A stretch of 64,000 bases of DNA, taken from positions 1 to 64,000 of the forward strand of contig NZ_JAPZVP010000011.1 in the NCBI RefSeq assembly GCF_027622875.1, given 5' to 3'. A program made the translations under genes and the position numbers. Shown here piece after piece: positions 1 through 8,606 of this stretch. This DNA comes from Glycomyces luteolus. Its GTDB lineage: Bacteria; Actinomycetota; Actinomycetes; Mycobacteriales; Micromonosporaceae. Numbering within the stretch: the first letter of the stretch is position 1; the number at the start of each line of letters is the position of its first letter. A model generated the notes under the pieces. The model saw nothing but the letters and a program-made list of their open reading frames with translations, was not told where the DNA came from and searched no databases.

Positions 1-71
1 GCGCACGAGGCGGGAGAACACCCTGGGCCGCAGCCCTGAGAACGGCTCGATCCAACACTCCTCAGCCGCTG

Positions 72-338
72 TCACCACACCCACCCGGGCATCCTAAACC
101 CCTGCAGCACAAGCAATAACGGGACAGCCTTTAGTGTGGTTCGTTGGTCGGGGGAGAGGCGGAGGTAAAGCGATCGGGGAGTTCGGCTTGAGACGCTCTC
201 GACGCTGTATTCTCCTGCCGCGTCTGAGCGCCAAGAAGGGCCTGAAGCTCTGGCGCTACTTGGGAATGGGCCTGACAGGCGCCGGATCAGGGCGTCTACC
301 TGCGGCGGAGTGTTCAAGTAGGCGAGTATTAGCCCGAC
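72..338 (-). pseudogene. Recombinase-like C-terminal remnant, copy A
   Basis: The minus-strand frame reads LILAYLNTPPQVDALIRRLSG, later followed by LRLSPDQRTTL. The same two blocks recur in the fragment at 4257-4573 (LILATLNTPPQVDSLPGRLSG and RRLSQTQRAAL). The second block of that copy continues into a helix-turn-helix of the Hin/resolvase C-terminal type; copy A decays before completing it. No catalytic serine-recombinase domain is present. I read it as a scrap of a mobile-element gene. The 42-bp segment 212-253 inside it has an unrelated-context relative at 35763-35804. Confidence 0.4.
212..253 (+). repeat. 42-bp dispersed repeat, copy 1
   Basis: This segment matches 35763-35804 at 37 of 42 positions by eye, with the shared core GAAGGGCCTGAAGC. 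Both copies lie in non-coding or decayed DNA. Function is unknown; it could be a shared mobile-element scar. Confidence 0.5.
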
Positions 339-340
339 TT

Positions 341-400
341 GTGACCGCGTGTGAACGCGTGTGACCGGTTGTGAATAGATGTGAACGGCCGTGGCCGGGT
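341..400 (+). repeat. Tandem 10-bp repeats, GTGAMCGNNT
   Basis: Six consecutive decamers begin with GTG: GTGACCGCGT, GTGAACGCGT, GTGACCGGTT, GTGAATAGAT, GTGAACGGCC and GTGGCCGGGT. The last two are diverged. The 10-bp period is about one helical turn, which would place repeated half-sites on one DNA face. The array lies 220 bases upstream of the ABC exporter pair. Confidence 0.6.
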
Positions 401-430
401 ATGATCTCGCGATTGTGCCCGGCCATGGCC
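387..430 (+). repeat. Stem-loop, 13-bp arms
   Basis: GGCCGTGGCCGGG (387-399) pairs with CCCGGCCATGGCC (418-430) with one mismatch and an 18-base loop. There is no T-run after it, so a factor-independent terminator is doubtful. A similar arm, CCCGGCCATGGCC, occurs in the hairpin at 41704-41751. The region 431-622 shows no convincing gene. Confidence 0.5.
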
Positions 431-622
431 GCTGCACTGTTCTGCAACTGTTGAGCTTGCGCGTGGCGTCAACGCCAGAGGATCATGACTGCAGCATCAT
501 GGCCATCCTCCGCCGGCCCTCCATGCGGGGCGGCTGTTTCTCGGTTGCACCAGGCGAAGCGAAGTGGTTCAATCGCATAGAAAACGCTATCTAAGCGACC
601 CCTCTCCCCGTTTGGACTGTAC

Positions 623-2434
623 TTGCGACGCCTTCACGCCCTGGTCAGCGATCGGTTGATGTTCCTGCGACTCCTCCGGCACGCCGGCACGGGCACACTC
701 TGGGCTGTGGTTGTCCAGGGCCTCATCATGGAGACCCTCCCGGCGGTCGGCGCGGTGGCGACCGGCTGGCTCCTTACACGGTTGGACGGCGACTTCACCG
801 CCCCGCTCATCGTCCTGGGCGCGGTATTCCTGCTTGGGCAGATCAACGGGATCTCCTCCCGCTGGATCGCCCTGCTGGCCATCAGCCGCATCGACAACCA
901 CCACAAGTCAGCCGTCGCAACCGTGGCGACCGGTACATCCACAGTGGAGATCATCGAGCGACAAGAGGTCCAGAACCTGCTGAAGAGCGCGGCGGCCGAC
1001 CCCGGCGCCTGGACCGAGAAGACGCCCGGACAAGGGGCTCTCGGTGCGCTCTACATTCTCCTGCGATACGTCGGCCTCATCGCCTCCGCGTCGGTCGTCG
1101 GCGCCTGGTCGCCCTGGCTCGTCCCCATCCTCCTGCTGCCGGCGTTCGCCTTGCGCGGCATCGTGATCCGCATGTGGAAGCGCCACTTCCGGATCTATGC
1201 GGGCGGGTTCGAGCACCACCGCCGCTACCGGTACTGGGGCGAAATGCCGCTGAAGCGCTCCGAAGCCAAGGAACTGCGAGTGTTCGGCCTGTCCGAGTGG
1301 CTGGTGAACCGACACCAGGACGAGCTGCACAACCACCTTGATCCGGTATGGGAGAACGACCGGGCCATGGCCCGCGCCCAGTGGAGGCTCGCCGCGCTCT
1401 CCCTGCTTCCACTGGCCGCGGCCTTCTGCGCGATCGCGTACACGACTGCCGCCCAAGGCAGTTCAGTGGGCGTCGCCAGCGCCGCTCTCACGGCCGCCTG
1501 GGGCATTTTCAGCCTGCTCGCCAGCTCCGGCGAGGTGATGAACATGGAGGGTTCGCGCCACGGCATCACGGACCTGGCCGAACTCCGGGAGCGACTGCGT
1601 CCCGCAGAACACGACCGACCGCGGACCGGCGGCGAACCGTCCGGTCCTCCACTGATCCGCTTCGAGGACATCGCCTTCGGCTACAGCCCCGACGCACCGG
1701 TCATGAAGGGCCTCAACCTGGACATCCGGCCCGGGGAGCGGCTGGCCGTGGTCGGCTTCAACGGCGCGGGCAAGTCCACCCTGACGAAACTGCTCGCCGG
1801 GGTGTACCGGCCCACGAGCGGACGCATCCTCGCGGACGGCACCGACATCGCCGACGACCCGCAGTGGCGCTCTCGCCTGGCGGTCGTCTTCCAGGACTTC
1901 ATCAAGTACCAGTTGACGGTCGCCGAGAACATCGCCTTGGGCAGCCCCGGGGCACCCGACCTGGACTCGATCCGCAAAGCCGTGGACGAGGCCGGATTCG
2001 GCGATGTCGTCGACGGACTCGAATCCGGCCTGGACACCCCGCTGGACCGTTCCCGAACGGGAGGTGTCGACCTCTCGGGCGGGCAATGGCAGCAGCTGGC
2101 GCTCGCCAGAGCGCTGTACGCGGTCGACCGGGGAGCGCGAATCCTGGTACTGGACGAACCCACCGCGCACCTGGACGTGCGAACGGAGAAGGACCTCTTC
2201 GACCGCCTCGGCGGCCACGACGAGCACCTCACCACCGTCTTGATCTCGCACCGGCTTTCGACCGTGCGTGACGCCGACCGGATCGTGCTGCTCGCTGACG
2301 GCGCGGTCGCCGAGTCGGGGACGCACGACGAGCTCATGGCGCTGGGCGGCACATACGCCCACATGTTCAACCTCCAGGCGGAGCGCTACAAGTCCGGATT
2401 CGACGACCGTTTGGAAGAGGGCGAACTCCGATGA
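623..2434 (+). CDS. ABC exporter half-transporter A (fused membrane and ATPase domains)
   Basis: This is a 603-residue protein with an N-terminal six-helix ABC exporter membrane domain (about residues 20-320) and a C-terminal nucleotide-binding domain. The latter shows Walker A GFNGAGKST, signature LSGGQWQQL and Walker B ILVLDEPTAHLD, followed by a switch His in LISHRL. It overlaps the next half-transporter by 4 bases, so the two probably form a heterodimer exporting a peptide or small metabolite. A TTG start at 623 fits the family N-terminus; an ATG at 659 is the alternative. No biosynthetic genes lie next to it, so the cargo is unknown. Confidence 0.85.
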   Translation: MRRLHALVSDRLMFLRLLRHAGTGTLWAVVVQGLIMETLPAVGAVATGWLLTRLDGDFTAPLIVLGAVFLLGQINGISSRWIALLAISRIDNHHKSAVATVATGTSTVEIIERQEVQNLLKSAAADPGAWTEKTPGQGALGALYILLRYVGLIASASVVGAWSPWLVPILLLPAFALRGIVIRMWKRHFRIYAGGFEHHRRYRYWGEMPLKRSEAKELRVFGLSEWLVNRHQDELHNHLDPVWENDRAMARAQWRLAALSLLPLAAAFCAIAYTTAAQGSSVGVASAALTAAWGIFSLLASSGEVMNMEGSRHGITDLAELRERLRPAEHDRPRTGGEPSGPPLIRFEDIAFGYSPDAPVMKGLNLDIRPGERLAVVGFNGAGKSTLTKLLAGVYRPTSGRILADGTDIADDPQWRSRLAVVFQDFIKYQLTVAENIALGSPGAPDLDSIRKAVDEAGFGDVVDGLESGLDTPLDRSRTGGVDLSGGQWQQLALARALYAVDRGARILVLDEPTAHLDVRTEKDLFDRLGGHDEHLTTVLISHRLSTVRDADRIVLLADGAVAESGTHDELMALGGTYAHMFNLQAERYKSGFDDRLEEGELR

Positions 2435-4221
2435 GGAAACTCCGCACGTACGCCCGGCTGCACGCCGAGCTCTTCGCCGTCTCCATGCGGATCGAGCCGG
2501 GGATCACCCTCATGATGATCGCGGGCATGGTGTTTGGCGCGTTCACCTTCGCGTTGACCGCGGTGGGGGTGAAGGTCACCGTCGACGCGATGGCGGACCG
2601 CGACACGACGATGGCGATCATCGGCGGAGCCGTGGCGGCGGCGGCCTACGCGCTGGACTGGGTCATCGGCGCACTCACCGGCGTCATGACGAAGATGCTG
2701 ATCGACAAGGCCGGCCACACCGGCATCGAACCGGTCGTCATGCGCAGTGCGGCGGGTGTTCCCGAAGTGGACCACCTCGAGCACACCGAATTCCTCGACC
2801 GCGTGACCGCCCTGCGCGGGCAATCGTGGGCGGTCATCTGGGGGTTCACGCTGGCAGTGCGAGCGATCGCCCAGCTGCTGCGGCTGATTCTGGCCGTGGT
2901 GCTCCTGGGAAGCGTCAGCCCGTGGCTGCTGCTCATGTTCCCGTGCGTGGCGCTCCAGCTCTGGTTGGACGGACGCGGCCAGGCCCGCGAGCGCCGAGCA
3001 GACCTCGCCTTGGCCGAGGACAAGCGGATCCAGGCCCACTTGTTCGACCTGTGCATCAGCGGGTCCGCCGGGAAGGAGATCCGCGCGACCGGGGCCGGCC
3101 CCGAGCTGATCGAGCGGCACGACGCCGCAGCCGAACGGGTGCGCTCGACGCGGCTTCGCGGCCAGCTCTCCGGTGGGATCTGGCGGGCCGCCGGGTGGGT
3201 GGTCTTCGCGATCGGCTACACGGTGAGCATCGGCTTCGTCGCCGCGCAGGTCGGTCGAGGCGAAGCGACCGCCGGAGACGTTATGATGGCCGCCACCATC
3301 GGTGCGCTGCTGCGCGACGTGGTCGGTCAGGCGGTCTCGACGGCCACCAACGCCAGCGGGACCGTGCGGGTCCTGGAACCGTTCCTTTGGCTGCGCGAGT
3401 ACGCATCCGAACACCAGGACACCGAAGCCCGAACGCCGGCGCCCACTCGGCTGGACCGCGGCATCAGCCTGCGGCACCTGACGTACACCTACCGGGGCAC
3501 CGACACTCCAGCGGTGGACGACGTCTCGGTCGACATCCCGGCGGGCTCCGTGGTGGCCGTGGTCGGCGAATACGGTTCGGGCAAGTCCACCTTGATGAAG
3601 CTCCTCGCGAAACTGCACCGGCCTGTTTCCGGATCGATCCAGGTCGACGGCACCGACCTGGCCGCCATCGACACCGCGCAGTGGCGACAGGCCATGAGCG
3701 CCGCGTTCCAGGACTTCGGCCGCTACGAGACCAGCTTCGCCGAGGCGATCACCATCGGCGATCTCGAACGCGGCGGCCACGACGCCCTGGACGCGGCCGT
3801 GGCCGCCGCCAACGCCGAAGGCCTTCGGGAGAAACTGCCCGACGGCGACCGGACGCAGCTCGGCACCAAGTTCGGGGGAGTGGAGCTCTCCGAAGGCCAA
3901 TGGCAGAAGGTGGCCTTGGCGCGCTCGTGCATGCGAGCCGAACCGCTGCTGTTCCTCCTCGACGAGCCGACCGCCTCGCTGGACGCTCCCAGCGAGCAGG
4001 CGGTGTTCGACTCGTACATGGCCAGGGCCAAGCAGATCGCCTCGGCCACCGGCTCGATCACGGTGATCGTCTCCCACAGGTTCTCCACAGTGGCCGGGGC
4101 GGATCTGATCCTGGTGATGAAGCACGGCCGTCTGATCGAGTCCGGCGGCCACGAGGAACTGCTGGCCGCCGACGGAGCCTATGCCGACCTGTACGAAATC
4201 CACGCCACCTCCTACTCGTAA
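2431..4221 (+). CDS. ABC exporter half-transporter B (fused membrane and ATPase domains)
   Basis: This 596-residue partner begins at an ATG inside the stop region of the preceding gene (ATGA overlap), which implies translational coupling. It has a membrane domain of about 320 residues, then Walker A GEYGSGKST, a variant signature LSEGQWQKV and Walker B LLFLLDEPTASLD. Both halves keep the catalytic Glu after the Walker B Asp, so both sites may be active. Paired exporters of this type often accompany lanthipeptide genes in actinomycetes, but none is visible here. Confidence 0.85.
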   Translation: MRKLRTYARLHAELFAVSMRIEPGITLMMIAGMVFGAFTFALTAVGVKVTVDAMADRDTTMAIIGGAVAAAAYALDWVIGALTGVMTKMLIDKAGHTGIEPVVMRSAAGVPEVDHLEHTEFLDRVTALRGQSWAVIWGFTLAVRAIAQLLRLILAVVLLGSVSPWLLLMFPCVALQLWLDGRGQARERRADLALAEDKRIQAHLFDLCISGSAGKEIRATGAGPELIERHDAAAERVRSTRLRGQLSGGIWRAAGWVVFAIGYTVSIGFVAAQVGRGEATAGDVMMAATIGALLRDVVGQAVSTATNASGTVRVLEPFLWLREYASEHQDTEARTPAPTRLDRGISLRHLTYTYRGTDTPAVDDVSVDIPAGSVVAVVGEYGSGKSTLMKLLAKLHRPVSGSIQVDGTDLAAIDTAQWRQAMSAAFQDFGRYETSFAEAITIGDLERGGHDALDAAVAAANAEGLREKLPDGDRTQLGTKFGGVELSEGQWQKVALARSCMRAEPLLFLLDEPTASLDAPSEQAVFDSYMARAKQIASATGSITVIVSHRFSTVAGADLILVMKHGRLIESGGHEELLAADGAYADLYEIHATSYS

Positions 4222-4256
4222 GCGGCTCACTGGCGAACGCAAGGCCCCCGAGATTA

Positions 4257-4573
4257 TTAGGAGGCGCTGTCTCGTGCCGCGCTTATCAGCCGCTTGACAC
4301 TGCGGATGCTGATGCCATACTGGGTCGCAACGTCACGCTGCCGGACACCGGATGCGAACGCGGCGACCAGCGCGGCGCGCTGGGTCTGGGACAAGCGTCG
4401 TCGTAGCGGGCGTGCGATACGCCCAGAAGTGTCCTCAATGGTGAAGCCGGTCGTCGCAGAATGCTGGGATGGGCCCGAAACGCTGTCAACGGCGAGATAC
4501 GGGCCGGACAGGCGTCCGGGGAGGCTGTCTACCTGCGGTGGAGTGTTCAAGGTAGCGAGTATTAGGTCGACCG
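4257..4573 (-). pseudogene. Recombinase-like C-terminal remnant, copy B, abutting the IS
   Basis: Outside the IS end the minus-strand frame reads LILATLNTPPQVDSLPGRLSG and ends with a helix-turn-helix: RRLSQTQRAALVAAF, then RQRDVATQYGISIRSVKRLI. The HTH resembles the C-terminal DNA-binding domain of Hin-type recombinases. The upstream (5') part of the gene is not found beyond the IS, so this is a truncated scrap. It shares two blocks with copy A at 72-338; together they bracket the ABC pair. Confidence 0.5.
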
Positions 4574-5891
4574 TGTGATGTCTCAGGACATCGGAAACAG
4601 GTCGAACCTGCAAAGGTTCGGCCTGTTTTGCTATGCAGGTCTGGCGGGGCCTTTGAGACGGCCGGTGGGTTGGTAGTCGCGGGTGGGGGTCGAGCTTCAA
4701 AGCTCGGATGAGTTCGCCGGTTGTGGCGTGGATGACGCGGATGTCGAGTCCTTCGACGATCAGGATGACGCGGGTTCTTTCGTAGGTTCGGCCGATGCCG
4801 ATGTGGTGGAGTTTTCCGTTGTGGCGCAGGGTGACGGATCCGGCTTTGTCGACGGTGTCGGTGCGGATCCGGCCGGGGTCGGGGGCCTGGAGGTCGGTGC
4901 CGGGGTGGCTCTGGGCCGGGTGGTGTAGACCGCGGCCGGGGTGGCTCGATGCGGGAGCGACCGGTGGGGCCGGTGGTGGTTGTAGGTCTCGGTGAAGGCG
5001 TCGATCAAGGCTTGCAGGTCGGCGAGGGTGGCCGGTTGCGGGTTGGCGGCGGCGAGGTGCTTCTTCATGGTCTGCTGGAAGCGTTCGACTTTCCCGCAGG
5101 TGGTGGGCCGGTTGGGGCGGGAGTTCTTCTGGGTGACGCCGAGGCGGGCGAGTTCGTGTTCGAGGGCGTTCTTGCCGCCGCGGCCGCCGGCGAGGCGGGT
5201 GGTGAAGACCAGGCCGTTGTCGGTCAGGGTCGAGGCCGGGACGCCATGCGCTTCATAGGCGGCTTGGAAGGTGCCCTGGGTGATCGGGCCGGTGACCCGC
5301 TCGTGCGCGGTGACCGAGAGCGCGTAGCGGGTGCAGTCGTCGAGCCAGGTGAGGATCTCGGTGTCGGCGCCGTCTGCGAGGCGGTAGTGGGTGAAGTCGG
5401 CCTGCCAGCACTCGTTGGGCATCGCGGCCTCGAAGCGGATGTAGGTGGAGCGCGGACGTTTCCTCGGCGCGGGTTCGACCAGGCCGGCTTTGGTGAGGTA
5501 GCGGCTGATCGTGGCGGCCGAGACGGTCGTCTTGTGGTGGTGGGCCAGGTGCCAGGCGATGGTGTCGGGACCGGCGTCCAGGCCCGCCGTGCTGAGCTTC
5601 TCGCGCAGTTCTGCGATCAGGCCGACCACGTCGGTGCCGATCGCTGTCGGTGAGGTCTTCGGGCGTCTGGAGCGCGGTTCGAACGCTGCCGCGCCTTCGG
5701 CGCGGTAGCGGGCGACGAGCTTGGACACCCAGCCTTTCGAGACGCCGTACTCGTGGGCGACCTCAGTCTGCGAGCGGCCTTCGAGGATGACGGCGGTGAT
5801 GACCAGACGGGCTTTCGACATGCCCGAGACTAGACACCGAAACGTTTCCTATGACTTGAGAGATGAGTTTCCTATGTCCTGAACGAGGACA
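4574..5891 (-). mobile_element. IS481-family insertion sequence
   Basis: The ends are 25-bp imperfect inverted repeats starting TGT: 4574-4598 and 5867-5891. The inner 16 bases are TCAGGACATCGGAAAC on the left against GTTTCCTATGTCCTGA on the right, one mismatch after inversion. A second inner copy of the right-end motif, GTTTCCTATGACTTGA (5844-5859), looks like a repeated transposase binding site. I cannot assign a clear target duplication. The element encodes one transposase, whose C-terminus is frameshifted. A solitary right-end relative lies at 43918-43955. Confidence 0.8.
4760..5821 (-). CDS. IS481-family DDE transposase, C-terminus frameshifted
   Basis: The 353-residue frame has an N-terminal helix-turn-helix (VAHEYGVSKGWVSKLVARY) and an integrase core: WQADFTHYRL with the first Asp, STLTDNGLVF with the second Asp, and CGKVERFQQT with the Glu. 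After about residue 300 the frame turns into low-complexity Pro/Thr/Ser. The expected family tail (VTLRHNGKLHHIGIGRTYE) is present in another frame at about 4780-4885, and the last stretch (DYQPTGRLKGPARPA) in a third frame near 4630-4690. Two single-base shifts have therefore damaged the C-terminus. The catalytic domain is intact; activity is uncertain. Confidence 0.85.
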   Translation of the reverse strand: MSKARLVITAVILEGRSQTEVAHEYGVSKGWVSKLVARYRAEGAAAFEPRSRRPKTSPTAIGTDVVGLIAELREKLSTAGLDAGPDTIAWHLAHHHKTTVSAATISRYLTKAGLVEPAPRKRPRSTYIRFEAAMPNECWQADFTHYRLADGADTEILTWLDDCTRYALSVTAHERVTGPITQGTFQAAYEAHGVPASTLTDNGLVFTTRLAGGRGGKNALEHELARLGVTQKNSRPNRPTTCGKVERFQQTMKKHLAAANPQPATLADLQALIDAFTETYNHHRPHRSLPHRATPAAVYTTRPRATPAPTSRPPTPAGSAPTPSTKPDPSPCATTENSTTSASAEPTKEPASS

Positions 5892-5911
5892 CTGTCAGCC
5901 CGACAGTGAAG

Positions 5912-5944
5912 CCCCAGGCCAGGGACAATGTCCCAGGCCTGGGG
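5912..5944 (+). repeat. Long near-perfect hairpin
   Basis: CCCCAGGCC (5912-5920) pairs with GGCCTGGGG (5936-5944). Inside, after an A/A mismatch, GGGAC pairs with GTCCC around an AAT loop. It lies just outside the IS right end, preceded by ACTGTC..GACAGT (5891-5908). It could be a transcription block or a protein site. The rest of 5945-6209 shows no gene. Confidence 0.55.
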
Positions 5945-6209
5945 GCATTGTCGTCTGTAGCTCTCGCTTGTCATTCGCTTGTCTCGATGAACCAGGATGC
6001 CTCGGTCCGCTTGGGCACGGAACCCTCCAGGTCTATGATCTGGGGCACGCAAGCCTCTGGTTAATCGTTGCTCCAGGTCAAGAGCTGCCATGTCGCAGAT
6101 GTGAGAGCCACATGGCGAGAGAATATATCGATGGCAATGTATTAGGTCTTGATGGTGGCTCCCGTCCTGGTCGGCTGCGGAATGCAGGCCAGGTGGTCAT
6201 GCTAAGGAT

Positions 6210-6563
6210 ATGAGTGAACGGAGACGGCTCGGCCGGCGTGCAAAGGCGCTGCGGGGGCTCCACATTGCGATCGCTGGGGTCGAACTCGGTAGCCTGGCGC
6301 ATGTGTGGGTCTGCGCGTTGAGCGGGCGCCCTGACCGAATGCTCCCCTTCTCGATCGCGGCCCTCTCTCTGGAAGGCGTCGGCCTGCTGATCGGTCGGGG
6401 CGACTGCCCGCTTACGCCGCTGCAACGACGTGTAGCAGATCCTGTTCCGCTGTTCGAGCTGGTGCTGCCGCCGCGGGCTGCGAAAGTAGCCGTGCCGGTG
6501 CTCGCTGCGGTCTCGGTCGGCGGCATCGTCACGGTCGCGCTGCGGTCTCGACCGCGACGCTGA
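6210..6563 (+). CDS. Small membrane protein, unknown function
   Basis: A 117-residue protein with three to four hydrophobic segments (about residues 15-35, 42-60 and 90-110), a central IGRGDCPLTPLQRRV motif and an Arg-rich C-terminus. An AAGGAT ribosome site precedes the ATG. The GDCPLTP motif faintly recalls DUF2784-type membrane proteins, but I would not assign it. It stands alone, with a second membrane protein 200 bases downstream. Confidence 0.65.
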   Translation: MSERRRLGRRAKALRGLHIAIAGVELGSLAHVWVCALSGRPDRMLPFSIAALSLEGVGLLIGRGDCPLTPLQRRVADPVPLFELVLPPRAAKVAVPVLAAVSVGGIVTVALRSRPRR

Positions 6564-6766
6564 GACCCTGAATCGCGGGCTCGGTCAAGAGGCCAGGCAT
6601 GGCAGGAGCACCTTGATGCAGCTTTGGGTGCGGGCATCCTCGACGGTAAGGTCGCCGCTGAGGTAGCCGCTCGGCATTGAAGGCAGGTAGCCAATTGCCA
6701 TTTCAGGACCGTTGCGGGCGTCAGAATTAAAGATGGTCACTTCGGCCAACTGGGCGCTGGGAGCTG

Positions 6767-7696
6767 ATGATCTTGAGAGCCGACAAGAGTCCGCGTGGGG
6801 GAGGTCCACGGAGGTCGTCGGAGCCCAGCTCAGTGGGACCAGCGGACACGCTCGAGCGGCGCGGACTCGTCATCGCCCGGCGCTTGACCTACATGATCGT
6901 GATGCTGATGGCGGTCTCGTCTGCGGCCGGCTTGTGGATCCCCGGGCTGTATCGCGACGCCCCTGCGACCGAGGCCATGTTCCGAGGTTACGACCTGGTG
7001 TCGTTGATCATCGTGTCTCCTGGGCTGCTGGCCGCCACTCTGCTAACGCGGCGGGGCTCGGCGCGGGCGCGGCTCATCTGGGCGGGCTTGCTGGCCTACG
7101 GCGTGTACGGATACGCGTTCTATGTCTTCGGGACGGCCTTCAATGACGTGTTCCTGGCCCACGTGGCGGTCTTCACGCTGTCGGTTGCCGCCCTCGTGCT
7201 CGCACTGGCGAACCTCGACGTGGTCGGCATCGCCAACAGCTTCGGCGAGCGCACGCCGGTGCGGACCGTCAGCGTGCTTCTCCTCCTTCTGGCGGTTCCC
7301 ATCGGTGCATTCTGGGTCTTCTTCTCGCTGCGTATGGCTGTCACGGACCAGCCACCTGCCGACACGTTGCTCGTGCAGTCTCAGTCCGGGCTTCACCTCG
7401 CGTACGTCCTCGACCTCGCTCTGCTAGTCGTGCCTTATGTACTGGCGGCGGTGCTGCTCTGGCGCCGGGCACCATGGGGCTATGTGGCGGCGGCGGTGCT
7501 GTCAGTGTCCGGCCTGGTGCACCAGCTGAGCTACATCGCGGCGCTGGCGTTCCAGGCGCAAGCGGAGGTGCCCGGGTCAACGGCTTTCGACCCCCAAGAG
7601 CCCGTGATCGTCGCCGTATTCCTGATCGCTCTCACTCTGCTGCTGGTCAACCTGCCGAGCAGAAAGCGTGCAGCCCGGGCCCGGGCCGTTCCATGA
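6767..7696 (+). CDS. Polytopic membrane protein, unknown function
   Basis: A 309-residue protein with about eight predicted transmembrane helices from residue 45 onward. It has no catalytic motif I recognise and a basic C-terminus (RKRAARARA). The N-terminal 40 residues are polar and Arg-rich, so translation may begin later, for example near the first helix at about residue 43. GGGAG lies close to the annotated ATG. Similar proteins in actinomycetes are simply called hypothetical. Confidence 0.65.
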   Translation: MILRADKSPRGGGPRRSSEPSSVGPADTLERRGLVIARRLTYMIVMLMAVSSAAGLWIPGLYRDAPATEAMFRGYDLVSLIIVSPGLLAATLLTRRGSARARLIWAGLLAYGVYGYAFYVFGTAFNDVFLAHVAVFTLSVAALVLALANLDVVGIANSFGERTPVRTVSVLLLLLAVPIGAFWVFFSLRMAVTDQPPADTLLVQSQSGLHLAYVLDLALLVVPYVLAAVLLWRRAPWGYVAAAVLSVSGLVHQLSYIAALAFQAQAEVPGSTAFDPQEPVIVAVFLIALTLLLVNLPSRKRAARARAVP

Positions 7697-7836
7697 GAAC
7701 CCGGATAAGCGTCCGAACGAGTCGAACCGAGTGCTGCGGACGTATCCGGTCAGGGCTCAGCGAAGAGCTCGACCGAGGTACCGAATCCCGTAATCAGGAC
7801 CCTGGGCAGCGCTCGTGAGCCGCCGAAGACCGAAGG

Positions 7837-8154
7837 GTGTCGGTATATCTTCCCGGGCTGACGACACACCACAGGCTGCCGCAGGGCATGGGCTGGTCGT
7901 TCCAGGTCCGCCAGCTGAGGCCGCTGGCCCGGCACTATGACGTGTGGTGGGTGCAGCGCCGACAGGGAATGGCGTCCGGTACCACAATGGCCGACATCGC
8001 CGGCGACTACGCCGTCGCGCTGCACCACCAGTTTCGCGACCCGGTGGACATCGTCGGCTCCTCGACCGGCGGATCCGCCGCTCTGCAGCTTGCCGCCGAC
8101 CATCCCGGGGCCCTGCGCGGGATGGTGCTCCTGTCCTCAGCGGCCCGGCCCTAG
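7837..8154 (+). pseudogene. Alpha/beta-hydrolase fragment
   Basis: The frame shows the N-terminal half of an alpha/beta-hydrolase: VYLPGLTTHHRLPQGM, then the nucleophile elbow VGSSTGGSAA with its Ser at about residue 76. It stops at LSSAARP after 105 residues, whereas the family needs about 250. The cap domain and the catalytic Asp and His are absent from every frame downstream. I read it as a truncated, inactive remnant. Confidence 0.6.
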
Positions 8155-8263
8155 AGTTGTCCACCCCGCCCCTCAATGCCAACCAGCTGCACCTCGTGCC
8201 CGTGGATGCAACGGACTAAAGGGCTTCGCGGGTGCAACGGAACCGTGAACGGCACGGTGCGTG

Positions 8264-8428
8264 TCACTTCCGTCGCTTTGCGGTGTTGCTGGCGTGCGCT
8301 GCGGACAGGTCGAGGGCGATGGCCAGGATCAATGTGCCGGTCCAGGCGTTGACCGGGTCGAAGAGTAGTGGCTCGTTGGTACCCACGAGGTTCGCGATGA
8401 ACCAGACGATGAACCAGATGAAAGTCAT
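8264..8428 (-). CDS. Very small membrane protein
   Basis: A 54-residue protein starting at an ATG with AAGGGAG seven bases upstream. It has two hydrophobic segments (FIWFIVWFIANLV and TGTLILAIALDL) joined by a short polar turn and a basic tail (NTAKRRK). Its function is unknown. It sits between the hydrolase scrap and the P-type ATPase on the ATPase strand but is separated by about 180 bases. Confidence 0.6.
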   Translation of the reverse strand: MTFIWFIVWFIANLVGTNEPLLFDPVNAWTGTLILAIALDLSAAHASNTAKRRK

Positions 8429-8606
8429 GACCGGTGCTCCCTTCAGGCTGGTCGTGCGTGCCGGGTGTCTCCTGGTCCAGGTTGAGACCCTTACGGTGCA
8501 TCCGGTCCTGCTCAGTTTGTCAAGCCAGCGTGACCGGTATTGCCTCTTGTCGAAACTGCGGGACGGTGGACGCGTGATTCCATGCGGAGTTTCCTCGCTG
8601 AGGAGC

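Noticed and set aside
341-400. Possible CRISPR array
   Set aside because: Units are 10 bases with no spacers, and no cas genes are present.
2386-4242. Long open frame antisense to the second ABC half-transporter
   Set aside because: Its sequence is low-complexity Gly/Arg/Asp without a domain; the opposite strand has full ABC motifs. Typical of GC-rich shadow frames.
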